A stretch of 11,989 nt of DNA from Clostridiales bacterium. GTDB taxonomy: Bacteria > Bacillota > Clostridia > Lachnospirales > Anaerotignaceae. Location of the stretch: assembly GCA_018364635.1 (NCBI GenBank), contig JAGZLR010000058.1:1-11989 (forward strand). The letters are read 5' to 3'. Position numbers and translations under genes: made by a program. Under the pieces are notes generated by a model, which was not told the DNA's origin, searched no databases, and saw only the letters and a program-made list of their open reading frames with translations. Position 1 is the first letter of the stretch. Each line of letters begins with the position of its first letter. Shown one piece after another: positions 1 through 6,987 of the stretch.

Positions 1-642
1 AAGCTATTTGCTTTATTTGTCTATAAGGCAGGTTATAAGGGGTTGCTTGTTTTTATTGATGAGGGTGTTAATCTCTATAAAATCACACATAAGCAAGCAC
101 GAGACAGCAATTATGAAAAAGTTTTGACTATCTTTAATGATGTAATGCAAGGTAAAGCACGCTATATTGGTGTTTTTATGAGCGGTACCCCCCAATTTAT
201 TTATGATGAGCGCAGAGGATTGTTTAGTTACGAAGCCCTTCGTTCACGTCTTTCAGACAATCGATTCAGTGGCTATGGATTTGTGGACTATACAAGTCCT
301 GTCATTAAATTGAATCAGCTGTCTTCAGAAGAAATCTATCTACTGCTTGAGCGTCTTTGTCAATTGCATGGCTCCTATTACAATTATGAATGTAATTTGG
401 GAGTAAACGAATTAACCGCATTTTTAAACAAAGTACTTACACGCCTGGGAGCGAATCAGTTGCTCACGCCAAGGGAAGTTACGAGAGATTTTCTAGGTTT
501 ACTAAATATCCTTTACCAAAACCAAGATAGTACATTTGAAGAGTTGATAAACATGCAGGAATTTCAGGACAAAAGTTCGGAAAAGAATCAGGAACAAATG
601 GAGGATGCATCAGAAGATCTGTTTGCCGAATTTGATATATGA
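1..642 (+). CDS. BREX/TerB-associated P-loop ATPase (BrxD/DUF2791-like), 3' part
   Basis: The gene is open from the first base, so only its last 213 codons are present and the N-terminal Walker A region lies outside. The visible part starts just before a Walker B strand, LLVFIDE (visible residues 15-21, acidic pair D20-E21), followed by a sensor-like strand ending GVFMSGTPQF and an arginine-containing segment SRLSDNRF. The C-terminus is acidic (EDASEDLFAEFDI). This pattern fits the DUF2791 / BREX ATP-binding domain family, AAA-like ATPases found as BrxD in type 2 BREX and in TerB-N/TerB-C-linked operons. Its stop codon overlaps the start of the helicase gene (ATGA, 639-642), so the two are translationally coupled. 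ATPase fold is fairly sure; which system it serves cannot be decided without the upstream genes. Confidence 0.8.
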   Translation, partial: KLFALFVYKAGYKGLLVFIDEGVNLYKITHKQARDSNYEKVLTIFNDVMQGKARYIGVFMSGTPQFIYDERRGLFSYEALRSRLSDNRFSGYGFVDYTSPVIKLNQLSSEEIYLLLERLCQLHGSYYNYECNLGVNELTAFLNKVLTRLGANQLLTPREVTRDFLGLLNILYQNQDSTFEELINMQEFQDKSSEKNQEQMEDASEDLFAEFDI

Positions 643-2807
643 GCAAAAGTGCATTTGAGCGCTATGCTCCCTTCATACAAAAATATATATACCAAAAAAG
701 GTGGTCAGACTTGAGGGAAGTGCAGGTAGAAGCATGTGATGCCATTATGGATACCAACAAACATGTCATTATTGCATCTGGAACTGCTTCAGGCAAAACG
801 GAAGCTGCATTTTTTCCCATCCTTACCCTATTGGAAAAACATCCCTCTAGATCGATTGGCATCATATATATTAGTCCCTTAAAAGCATTAATCAACGATC
901 AATTTGAGAGATTAAAGGAGTTGCTTGACGATTATGAAATTCCTGTGTGGCCATGGCATGGCGATATATCTCAGTCTATCAAAAAAAAAGTGCTGGAAAC
1001 ACCACAAGGAATTTTACAGATCACACCTGAGTCATTGGAAGCAATGTTGATGCGTCATCCCGGAGATGTCTGCCGTCTTTTTTCCGATTTACGTTTTATT
1101 GTTATTGATGAGATCCATGCGTTAATGGGAAAGGACAGGGGGCTTCAGGTACTATGCCTAATCACAAAGATTGAGAGATTAGCTGGATGCAATCCTCGTC
1201 GAATTGGGTTATCTGCAACCTTAAATGATTATCAGCCCGCAAAGGATTATTTAGCTTCAGGTACTTTCGTAGATACAGTAGCAGTAGGCATTACAAATTT
1301 TAAGCGTACGATTTCTCTTTGCATGGAGAGCTTTCCAATCGCAGAAGACAAAGCGTTAGCAGAGAAAGATTTTCAGAAATACTATGAATTTTTGTACTCA
1401 AACTGTCATACAAAAAAATGTCTGATTTTTGCCAATAGCCGTGGAAACACAGAAGACATTATAGCAAATATGAAACGCATTGCAAAGCAGAGAGGAGAAA
1501 GAGATATATTTTATGTGCATCATGGAAGTGTTTCTGCCTTGTTGCGTCAGGAAGCGGAACATGCGCTAAAGGATAGTACAGGGCCTACTGTTACCGCTGC
1601 AACTCTTACATTGGAATTAGGCATAGATATTGGCGATTTAGATTCTACAATTCAAGTAGGTGCACCTTACACCTGTTCTAGCTTTGTTCAGCGTCTTGGT
1701 CGTTCTGGAAGAAGAACAGGGAAACCGCGGATGATGTTTCTAAATCTTTATGAATTATCATATAAAAATTCCTATGAAGTGCTGCCATGGGATTTACTTC
1801 GTTCTATCGCGATCATCCAGCTGTATCAAGAAGAACGATGGGTGGAGCCTTTTGTACAAAAAAAGAAACCATTTAGTCTTCTGGCACATCAAACGCTTAG
1901 TACACTTATGACCTATGGAGAACTTTCTCCGGTACAACTTGCACGAAAAGTTTTATTGCTTCCAGTTTTCCAAAATACAATCTCAACAAGTGAATATCAA
2001 GACTTGCTACGTTATATGCTACAAGAAGAATATATACAACGGATGGAAGGTGGAGGCTTAATTGTTGGGTTAAAGGGAGAAAAAATCACAAATCATTTTT
2101 CTTTCTATGCTGTTTTTCAAGATGAAGAAACCTACCAGGTTGTGACAAAGGATGGAAAAGTCGGTACATTGACGAATTGTCCGGCAGTGGGAGACGTTTT
2201 TATCCTATCTGGCTATTCCTGGAAAGTGGTTTCCATGGATGAAGAGCGAAAAATTATTTATGTCACTCGTACAAAAAGCAATCGCATTCCTACATGGATA
2301 GGAAGTGGAGGAGACATCCATAATAAAATTGTAGAGCGCATGAAAAAAGTTTTACAGGAAGATACCATATATACGTATTTGCAGCCAAACGCACAACGGC
2401 TACTTTCTGATGCACGAAATTATGCAAGAGAAAATCAACTGTTCTCTAAAAAAATTTTGCCTCATAACAACAATAGTTTTTTCCTCTGTCCATGGTGTGG
2501 AACCAAAGAACTTAGGACAATGGAAAAATTATTTTCTTGTGGATTAAAAGAAACTCTGGATATATATGCTGTATCCAATTTCAATTATTATCTACAAATC
2601 ACAAGTGGGCTTAGTATTGAAGATTTTCTTCTGCGATGCCATAACTTAAATATTGATTTGGATGCTCCAAACATGGTACTCCCCCAAACGCATACCCCTA
2701 AAATAGATAAATATGATTTGATGGTACCTGAAATTCTCTTAAAAAGTGCATTTCTATATAATCAAATGGATGTACCATCAGCAGTTAAAATCTTAAATAC
2801 CCTATAG
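639..2807 (+). CDS. Lhr-like DEAD/DEAH-box superfamily 2 helicase (BrxHI-like)
   Basis: A 722-residue ATP-dependent nucleic-acid helicase. The order of SF2 motifs is clear: Q-motif-like WSDLREVQ (22-29), motif I SGTASGKT (47-54), motif II DEIH (157-160), motif III SAT (192-194), a motif V region TLELGIDIGDLD (about 328-340), and motif VI QRLGRSGRR (351-359). The GRSGRR form and the length resemble Lhr-like helicases such as BrxHI of type 2 BREX. The C-terminal third has a possible metal site, C617-x2-C620 with another Cys at 634. Translation is coupled to the upstream ATPase by a 4-base overlap, and no promoter separates them. ATPase plus Lhr-like helicase is the 3' end of type 2 BREX operons and also of TerB-linked triads; both are defence or stress associated. 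The helicase call is certain; the system is inferred. Confidence 0.9.
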   Translation: MSKSAFERYAPFIQKYIYQKRWSDLREVQVEACDAIMDTNKHVIIASGTASGKTEAAFFPILTLLEKHPSRSIGIIYISPLKALINDQFERLKELLDDYEIPVWPWHGDISQSIKKKVLETPQGILQITPESLEAMLMRHPGDVCRLFSDLRFIVIDEIHALMGKDRGLQVLCLITKIERLAGCNPRRIGLSATLNDYQPAKDYLASGTFVDTVAVGITNFKRTISLCMESFPIAEDKALAEKDFQKYYEFLYSNCHTKKCLIFANSRGNTEDIIANMKRIAKQRGERDIFYVHHGSVSALLRQEAEHALKDSTGPTVTAATLTLELGIDIGDLDSTIQVGAPYTCSSFVQRLGRSGRRTGKPRMMFLNLYELSYKNSYEVLPWDLLRSIAIIQLYQEERWVEPFVQKKKPFSLLAHQTLSTLMTYGELSPVQLARKVLLLPVFQNTISTSEYQDLLRYMLQEEYIQRMEGGGLIVGLKGEKITNHFSFYAVFQDEETYQVVTKDGKVGTLTNCPAVGDVFILSGYSWKVVSMDEERKIIYVTRTKSNRIPTWIGSGGDIHNKIVERMKKVLQEDTIYTYLQPNAQRLLSDARNYARENQLFSKKILPHNNNSFFLCPWCGTKELRTMEKLFSCGLKETLDIYAVSNFNYYLQITSGLSIEDFLLRCHNLNIDLDAPNMVLPQTHTPKIDKYDLMVPEILLKSAFLYNQMDVPSAVKILNTL

Positions 2808-2847
2808 TTTTTTGCATAAAAAAAGGAATGCTGTAGATGTGTAAGTC

Positions 2848-2910
2848 TCTGTCATAATATACTAAATTAAAGTTGACAGACATTTCCACATTGTTGCAAA
2901 AACTGACAGA
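2848..2910 (+). repeat. Three TGACAGA heptamers before the alkyltransferase gene
   Basis: The 143-base gap between the helicase and the alkyltransferase holds TCTGTCA (2848-2854), TGACAGA (2874-2880) and TGACAGA again (2904-2910): one inverted and two direct copies, starting 26 and 30 bases apart. They could be operator half-sites, but the first direct copy also overlaps a TTGACA that resembles a -35 box, and no good -10 lies 16-18 bases after it. I cannot name a regulator. No strong hairpin terminator is visible after the helicase stop. Confidence 0.3.
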
Positions 2911-2950
2911 TAAACACCTGCATCCCAACAAACGTTAGGAGAAGAGGACT

Positions 2951-3484
2951 ATGACCTATACATATCATTATCATTCCCCCTTGGGAGGTATCACGCTTTC
3001 AAGCAATGGAACAGAGCTTACTGGACTTTGGTTTGACGGTCAAAAATATTGGGGAGATATACTTCCTAAAGAATATGAACAAAAGCAGCTGCCAATATTT
3101 GAACAATCGATCACTTGGCTGGATATTTATTTCAGCGGGAAGGTACCTGATTTTATACCGCCGCTTCTCATGAAAACAACACCTTTCCGCAAAGCTGTGT
3201 GGGAAATTCTTTTGACAATTCCTTACGGGAAAACGATGACCTATGGTGAAATTGCTGACGGCATTGCAAAACAAAAAGGATTGGTTAAAATGTCTGCACA
3301 GGCTGTCGGCGGTGCAGTGGGGCACAATGCAATCTCTTTGATTATTCCATGTCACCGTGTTGTTGGTGCGAACGGCAACTTAACAGGCTATGCGGGAGGT
3401 ATTGACAGAAAGGTGCAATTGCTTACATTGGAAAAAGCAGATATATCCTCTCTTTTTGTGCCAAAGAAAGGAACAGCTTTATGA
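2951..3484 (+). CDS. ogt: Methylated-DNA-[protein]-cysteine S-methyltransferase
   Basis: A 177-residue suicide repair enzyme that moves the alkyl group of O6-alkylguanine (or O4-alkylthymine) onto its own cysteine in the cytoplasm. The N-terminal ribonuclease H-like domain (about 1-75) precedes the DNA-binding domain, which contains IPYGKTMTYGEIA and the acceptor motif PCHRV with Cys134, then GANGNLTGYAGG. Length fits Ogt. The residue that is the DNA-probing arginine finger in human MGMT (the R of RAVGG) is Q117 here (AQAVGG), a form I recall as common in Firmicutes. The start has a good AGGAG-type site a few bases upstream. It is separated from the helicase by 143 bases, so probably has its own promoter, though none is convincing. 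A second, shorter family member lies at 9071-9382. Confidence 0.93.
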   Translation: MTYTYHYHSPLGGITLSSNGTELTGLWFDGQKYWGDILPKEYEQKQLPIFEQSITWLDIYFSGKVPDFIPPLLMKTTPFRKAVWEILLTIPYGKTMTYGEIADGIAKQKGLVKMSAQAVGGAVGHNAISLIIPCHRVVGANGNLTGYAGGIDRKVQLLTLEKADISSLFVPKKGTAL

Positions 3485-3532
3485 TTTCAGCAAAGATAGG
3501 GGACGAACTAAAGTAAGTAAGGAGAGGTCTTT

Positions 3533-4500
3533 ATGCGTCAATGAAAAATGGTATAGAAAAAACAGAAGTAATTGCGGAAGTTGAATCGCCGATTATGATA
3601 AAAGCTGAAAAAGTGGAAAAGCATATGGATTATATCAAAAGTCCTAAAACAAGCATTATCATAGAGGAAGCCTATGCAGGTGCGATAGAAGAACAGTCAG
3701 ATATTATTTTATACAAAAAGACATGCTATTTTCTGATGACTGTATTTTAGAAGTGCTGGAAGGAGATATAAAAGCAGATTGTAAAGTGGAAAATGGTCAA
3801 ATTATCATCACCGTGAATCAAAAATCTAAAGTTACTCCTGCAAAAATAAAGCTGTCCAATGTGACTTCTTTTACGAATGAAATAAAACCAACCGGAGAAT
3901 ATGGACTGTTTTCCATTGCTCTTGACACAGTAAAATGGGATAAAGAAAATTCTACGATATTAAAAAAGGGTACCGAAGCAATGTTTGAAACTTATTTTGA
4001 CAAAAATATAGATTTTATGCCTGTATTTTGCGAAAATGAAATAGAAATCGCAAAGGATGTTCGTGTTGTATTTCATCCCAGATACGATGAAAATGCAGAA
4101 AATAAATGATGTATTCTTTCAAATTGGTTCTAAAACAATATATGTCAATGGAGAAGAAAGAACATTGGAAAGTCCAGCTTATATTTTAAATACAGGAAAT
4201 ACAATGCTTCCATTAAGAGATATGGTTTCAGCAATATTGGGAGAAGATATTCCAAAAATCCACTGGAATTCAGATAAAAAGATTGCCACGATTCTTTACA
4301 ACGAAATACTGCTAAATATATCGTTAGGTTCCAGGCAAATGGAAAAAAACGGTGTTTTATTGGATATGGGAAAAGAAATGGAATTGATAAATAACTGTAT
4401 TTTTGTACCGTTAAGAGATATATGTGCAGCTTTTGATATAGAAGAAAAAATTGATTGGAATGGCACAGAAAAAACCGTTACAATCCATGGAACAAAATGA
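3533..4500 (+). pseudogene. Stalk-domain (copper amine oxidase N-like) protein, frameshifted
   Basis: The coding sense is spread over several frames. A good site (AAGGAG) precedes ATG 3533, which reads only three codons (M-R-Q) to a stop. Coding then continues in frame from 3541 to 3750, in another frame from about 3715 to 4109, and back from about 4093 to 4500. Joining the pieces gives one continuous product: the first shift sits in the A-run near 3716-3720 (restoring one A links LYKK to DMLFSDD), the second in the A-rich stretch near 4100-4107. The last piece carries a typical stalk domain: TMLPLRDMVSAIL, then FVPLRDICAAF and a WNG...KTVTI end. Such proteins are secreted and cell-wall linked in Clostridia. 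No signal peptide remains, so the 5' part seems deleted too. A programmed shift is unlikely. Sequencing error in homopolymers could explain some shifts but not the missing leader. Confidence 0.7.
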
Positions 4501-4552
4501 AACGATACTTAGCAGACAATTCTTCCTTTCATTAAAAAAATATAAATACCTC

Positions 4553-4583
4553 TTGACCTAAAGTAAACTTTAAGTTGTACAAT
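4553..4583 (+). promoter_or_regulatory. MerR-type promoter with 19-base spacer and palindromic operator
   Basis: The -35 box TTGACC (4553-4558) and -10 box TACAAT (4578-4583) are 19 bases apart, two more than the sigma-A optimum. The spacer holds an imperfect palindrome with core TAAAGT-AA-ACTTTA (4559-4572), extended by matching AC and GT ends (4556-4575) with one mismatch on each side. A stretched spacer with the operator between the boxes is the hallmark of MerR-family activators, which untwist the DNA. The TAAAGT/ACTTTA type resembles sites of Firmicutes aldehyde- or electrophile-responsive MerR proteins (AdhR/NmlR group). The regulator gene is not in the window. The promoter drives the flavodoxin gene. 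Confidence 0.75.
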
Positions 4584-4633
4584 TTTTTCAGAGTAGTATA
4601 TTCCAAGGAACTAAAATTTTAGGAGGTATTATG

Positions 4634-5122
4634 ATGAAAAAAATATTAGTCGCATATTTTAGCGCAAGCGGAGTAACGAAGGTAGTAGCAGAGAAGTTGG
4701 GGAAAGAAATTGGAGCAGATTTGTTCGAAATACAGGCAAAAATCCCTTATACAGCCGCTGACTTAAATTGGCTAAACAACAAAAGTAGGAGTTCTGTTGA
4801 AATGAATGACAGACACTGTCGCCCTATCATTGATGGAACCGTCGAAAATATGGCGCAGTATGATATCATCTTTGTTGGATTTCCAATTTGGTGGTATAGA
4901 GAGCCATCTATTATTGATACCTTTATGGAATCCTATGACTTTAGCGGAAAGACTATAGTGCCTTTCGCAACATCAGGCGGAAGTGGTATGGGAACATCAG
5001 GAAAAAATATAGCATCTATGGCGCCGAGTGCAGATGTCGCAGATGGAAAGCTCTTTAAGGAGAGTGTCTCTAAGGAAAATATTTACGACTGGGCATCCCA
5101 ATGGCTATCATCGGTTGAGTGA
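4634..5122 (+). CDS. Flavodoxin
   Basis: A small cytoplasmic FMN-binding electron carrier of about 162 residues. The N-terminal strand and phosphate loop read ILVAYFSASGVTK, where SASGVT (residues 10-15) takes the place of the usual S/T-x-T-G-x-T loop. The segment GFPIWWYREPSII (about 82-94) is the typical FMN-ring loop, and PFATSGGSGMG follows. This is the Flavodoxin_4 type common in Clostridia. Two adjacent ATG codons exist, 4631 and 4634. AGGAGG at 4621-4626 is 4 bases from the first and 7 from the second, so 4634 is preferred. It is a single-gene unit with a MerR-type promoter upstream, suggesting induction by aldehyde, thiol or redox stress (inferred from the operator type). Confidence 0.9.
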   Translation: MKKILVAYFSASGVTKVVAEKLGKEIGADLFEIQAKIPYTAADLNWLNNKSRSSVEMNDRHCRPIIDGTVENMAQYDIIFVGFPIWWYREPSIIDTFMESYDFSGKTIVPFATSGGSGMGTSGKNIASMAPSADVADGKLFKESVSKENIYDWASQWLSSVE

Positions 5123-5174
5123 TACAGATTGTTGGATGATATCTCTTATCGCCATACTTTGGTGCTTTTGAATA

Positions 5175-5203
5175 TTGACACACATTTCATTCTATGCTAT
5201 GAT
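5175..5203 (+). promoter_or_regulatory. Sigma-A promoter for the riboswitch-MATE unit
   Basis: A perfect -35 TTGACA (5175-5180) is followed after exactly 17 bases by TATGAT (5198-5203). Transcription should start near 5209-5211, right at the first base of the aptamer's closing stem, so the RNA begins with the riboswitch. Confidence 0.85.
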
Positions 5204-5209
5204 ACAGAA

Positions 5210-5327
5210 AAAGTTTTCTTCGGAAATGAGGATATTCTCTACTGGCGGTTATAGCCCGCGAGCGAAAAACGCAATTCGGTGAAATGCCGAAGCCAACAGT
5301 TTGGTCTGGACGGGAGAAGGGAGCTTT
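5210..5327 (+). promoter_or_regulatory. FMN-class riboswitch aptamer, probable altered-specificity variant
   Basis: The RFN-element core is recognisable: TACTGGCGG (5240-5248), AGCCCGCGAGC (from 5253), TTCGGTGAAATGCCGAAGCC (5275-5294), ACAGT (5296-5300), GGTCTGGACGGGAGAAG (5303-5319). The closing stem can extend to 12 pairs: AAAGTTTTCTTC (5210-5221) with GAAGGGAGCTTT (5316-5327), including G-U pairs. Aligned by eye to Fusobacterium nucleatum FMN aptamer numbering, several conserved bases differ: the GGGGC after the closing stem is GGAAA (G11 to A5224, G12 to A5225), G62 is A5273 and G84 is A5295. G11, G62 and G84 lie in the FMN phosphate/ribityl contact zone. A85 (5296) and the CTGGA around A99 are kept. 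P2 covaries (GAG/CTC instead of GGG/CCC), arguing against random decay. It controls the MATE gene downstream. Confidence 0.88.
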
Positions 5328-5338
5328 CTAGCTTTTAT

Positions 5339-5392
5339 GCTGGATGCTAATCTTTCGTCAAAATAATGTTTTGTAATTATAATGCATCCGGT
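5339..5392 (+). promoter_or_regulatory. Candidate antiterminator of the MATE leader
   Basis: GCTGGATGC (5339-5347) can pair along all nine bases, with two G-U pairs, to GCATCCGGT (5384-5392), which is the 5' arm of the terminator. The two structures exclude each other. The aptamer's closing stem ends at about 5327, just upstream, so ligand binding could bias the choice, but I cannot deduce from the sequence whether ligand switches the gene on or off. Confidence 0.5.
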
Positions 5393-5429
5393 TATCATGC
5401 CTTTTGAGAAGGCACCGGGTGCATTTTTT
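5383..5429 (+). terminator. Intrinsic terminator of the riboswitch expression platform
   Basis: The lower stem pairs TGCATCCGG (5383-5391) with CCGGGTGCA (5415-5423). The upper stem pairs TGCCTT (5398-5403) with AAGGCA (5409-5414), with six unpaired bases on the 5' side and a 5-base loop. Six T follow (5424-5429). It ends 54 bases before the MATE start codon, as expected for transcriptional control by the aptamer. Confidence 0.88.
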
Positions 5430-5483
5430 ATTGCTTTTAGGTGACTCTGGTAGAAAATAGTATATGGAGAGGAGAGACTATAT

Positions 5484-6863
5484 ATGGAAAATATAGAAAG
5501 TAAAACAAATCCTTTAGGGACAGCGTCTATTTCAAAGTTAATTATGCAGTATTCTATACCAACTACATTTACGCTGATGGTCAATTATCTTTATAATATT
5601 GTAGATCAAATTTTTGTCGGTCAAGGTGTAGGAATCACCGGTATGGCTGCTACAAATGTCGCTTTTCCGTTGGTAATCTTAGTTAATGCAGTAGCTTTAC
5701 TTTTAGGTGATGGATGTGCAGCCAATATCAGTTTGTGTTTGGGACGCCGTCAGCAGGAGGAGGCAGATCATACTGTTAGCCATGTTATTACATTAATCCT
5801 TGTTAGCGGGATCGTTGCTTCTCTATTTTGCTGGATCTTTGCACCTCAGATTTCAGTTCTTTTTGGTTCTACACAGACTACTTACAGCGACTCTTTAGCA
5901 TATATGAGAACCATCGCCTGGGGTATTCCTTTCCAGTTAATTTGTCCTGCGTTTGCCGCTATTATACGAGCAGACGGCGCTCCTCAATATACATTGAAAT
6001 GTATGATAACCGGTGCAGTCATCAATCTGATTCTTGATCCTATTTTTATCTTTCCTTTGGGTATGGGTGTTGTTGGCGCTGGTATCGCAACTGTAATTGG
6101 ACAAATTGCAGCTGGATGTTTGTGTTTACTTTATATACCTAAGTTCCAAACAGTACATATTAAAAAAAGTGCTCTGCGTCCTACTTGGAAATTGACACGC
6201 AAAATTTTATCTCTAGGATGCCCTAGTCTTTTGACACAAATTTTGTCTGCTTTGGTACAGGTTACATTGAATAATCTTATGCGCATTTATGGGGCTACGA
6301 GTATTTATGGCAGCGATATCGCATTGTCCGTTTATGGTATGATGATGAAAGTTTATCAAATCTCGCACTCTATGTTTGTCGGCGTTTCATCCGCAATTCA
6401 ACCGATTAATGGCTATAATTTTGGGGCAGGTCAGTATACCCGTGTAAGAAAAACTTATCGTTTGGCTACAGGGATCGCTCTAACTATCTCCGTATTTTGG
6501 TTTGCCATTTTTATGGCGTTTTCCAAACAGATTGCTGCCTTATTTGTATCGGGCAATCGTTTATATCTGGATTGTGCACAGCATTGTTTTCGACTTTATA
6601 TGGGAGCGTTTTTCCTGTATGGCTTACAAATGACGACATCCTCTTTCTTCCAAGGAATAGGGAACCCTATAAAATCGTTGATACTTCCTCTTGTCCGTCA
6701 AGGAGTTTTGCTGATTCCATTAGCAGTTTTCTTATCCTATCAATTTGGTTTAGACGGGGCACTGATTGCAGCGCCTATAGCAGATATACTGGTATCCTTA
6801 CTTTGCCTTCTCTTAACGTACAATGAGTTTAAAAAATGGCGAAAACTCGGTTGGCTTAAATAA
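5484..6863 (+). CDS. MATE family efflux transporter
   Basis: A 459-residue membrane protein, the usual MATE length, with about 12 hydrophobic segments in two halves. The first MatE domain (about 18-178) includes TTFTLMVNYLYNIVDQIFVG and GAGIATVIGQ further on; the second (about 245-405) includes SVYGMMMKVYQISHSMFVG, then a QPINGYNFGAGQ segment typical of MATE proteins. MATE carriers export cationic drugs, metabolites or flavin-like compounds using Na+ or H+ gradients. The start follows a GGAGAGGAGAG site (5466-5476). It is the only gene after an FMN-class riboswitch and terminator, so its substrate is probably a flavin-related compound or a molecule sensed by the aptamer variant; this is inference. 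No other gene shares the unit: the next gene has its own promoter. Confidence 0.93.
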   Translation: MENIESKTNPLGTASISKLIMQYSIPTTFTLMVNYLYNIVDQIFVGQGVGITGMAATNVAFPLVILVNAVALLLGDGCAANISLCLGRRQQEEADHTVSHVITLILVSGIVASLFCWIFAPQISVLFGSTQTTYSDSLAYMRTIAWGIPFQLICPAFAAIIRADGAPQYTLKCMITGAVINLILDPIFIFPLGMGVVGAGIATVIGQIAAGCLCLLYIPKFQTVHIKKSALRPTWKLTRKILSLGCPSLLTQILSALVQVTLNNLMRIYGATSIYGSDIALSVYGMMMKVYQISHSMFVGVSSAIQPINGYNFGAGQYTRVRKTYRLATGIALTISVFWFAIFMAFSKQIAALFVSGNRLYLDCAQHCFRLYMGAFFLYGLQMTTSSFFQGIGNPIKSLILPLVRQGVLLIPLAVFLSYQFGLDGALIAAPIADILVSLLCLLLTYNEFKKWRKLGWLK

Positions 6864-6933
6864 ATAACTTGCTATATGACATAAAACTACTGAAAAAATA
6901 CCTTCAAATGACGGCATTGTTTTTGTAATAATG

Positions 6934-6962
6934 TTGCAATTATTCTTTGATAAGATTATAAT
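6934..6962 (+). promoter_or_regulatory. Sigma-A promoter of the DNA methyltransferase gene
   Basis: TTGCAA (6934-6939), 17 bases, then a perfect TATAAT (6957-6962). Transcription would start near 6969. This rules out the upstream in-frame ATG at 6931, which lies inside the promoter, and supports the start at 6988 with its own GGGAGG site (6977-6982). Confidence 0.75.
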
Positions 6963-6987
6963 GCTATCATTAAAATGGGAGGCGGCT

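Noticed and set aside
3715..3725. Programmed -1 frameshift in the stalk-domain gene
   Set aside because: The A-run is not a proper X-XXY-YYZ slippery heptamer in the incoming frame (C precedes the run), and the gene also lacks a signal peptide and has another shift, which fits decay.
5249..5584. Minus-strand 111-residue frame across the riboswitch
   Set aside because: It is antisense to the structured aptamer, terminator and MATE start and has no recognisable features.
6931..6987. Upstream in-frame ATG that would extend the methyltransferase by 19 residues
   Set aside because: It lies in the predicted promoter (TTGCAA-17-TATAAT) and has no ribosome site, while ATG 6988 has GGGAGG 5 bases upstream.
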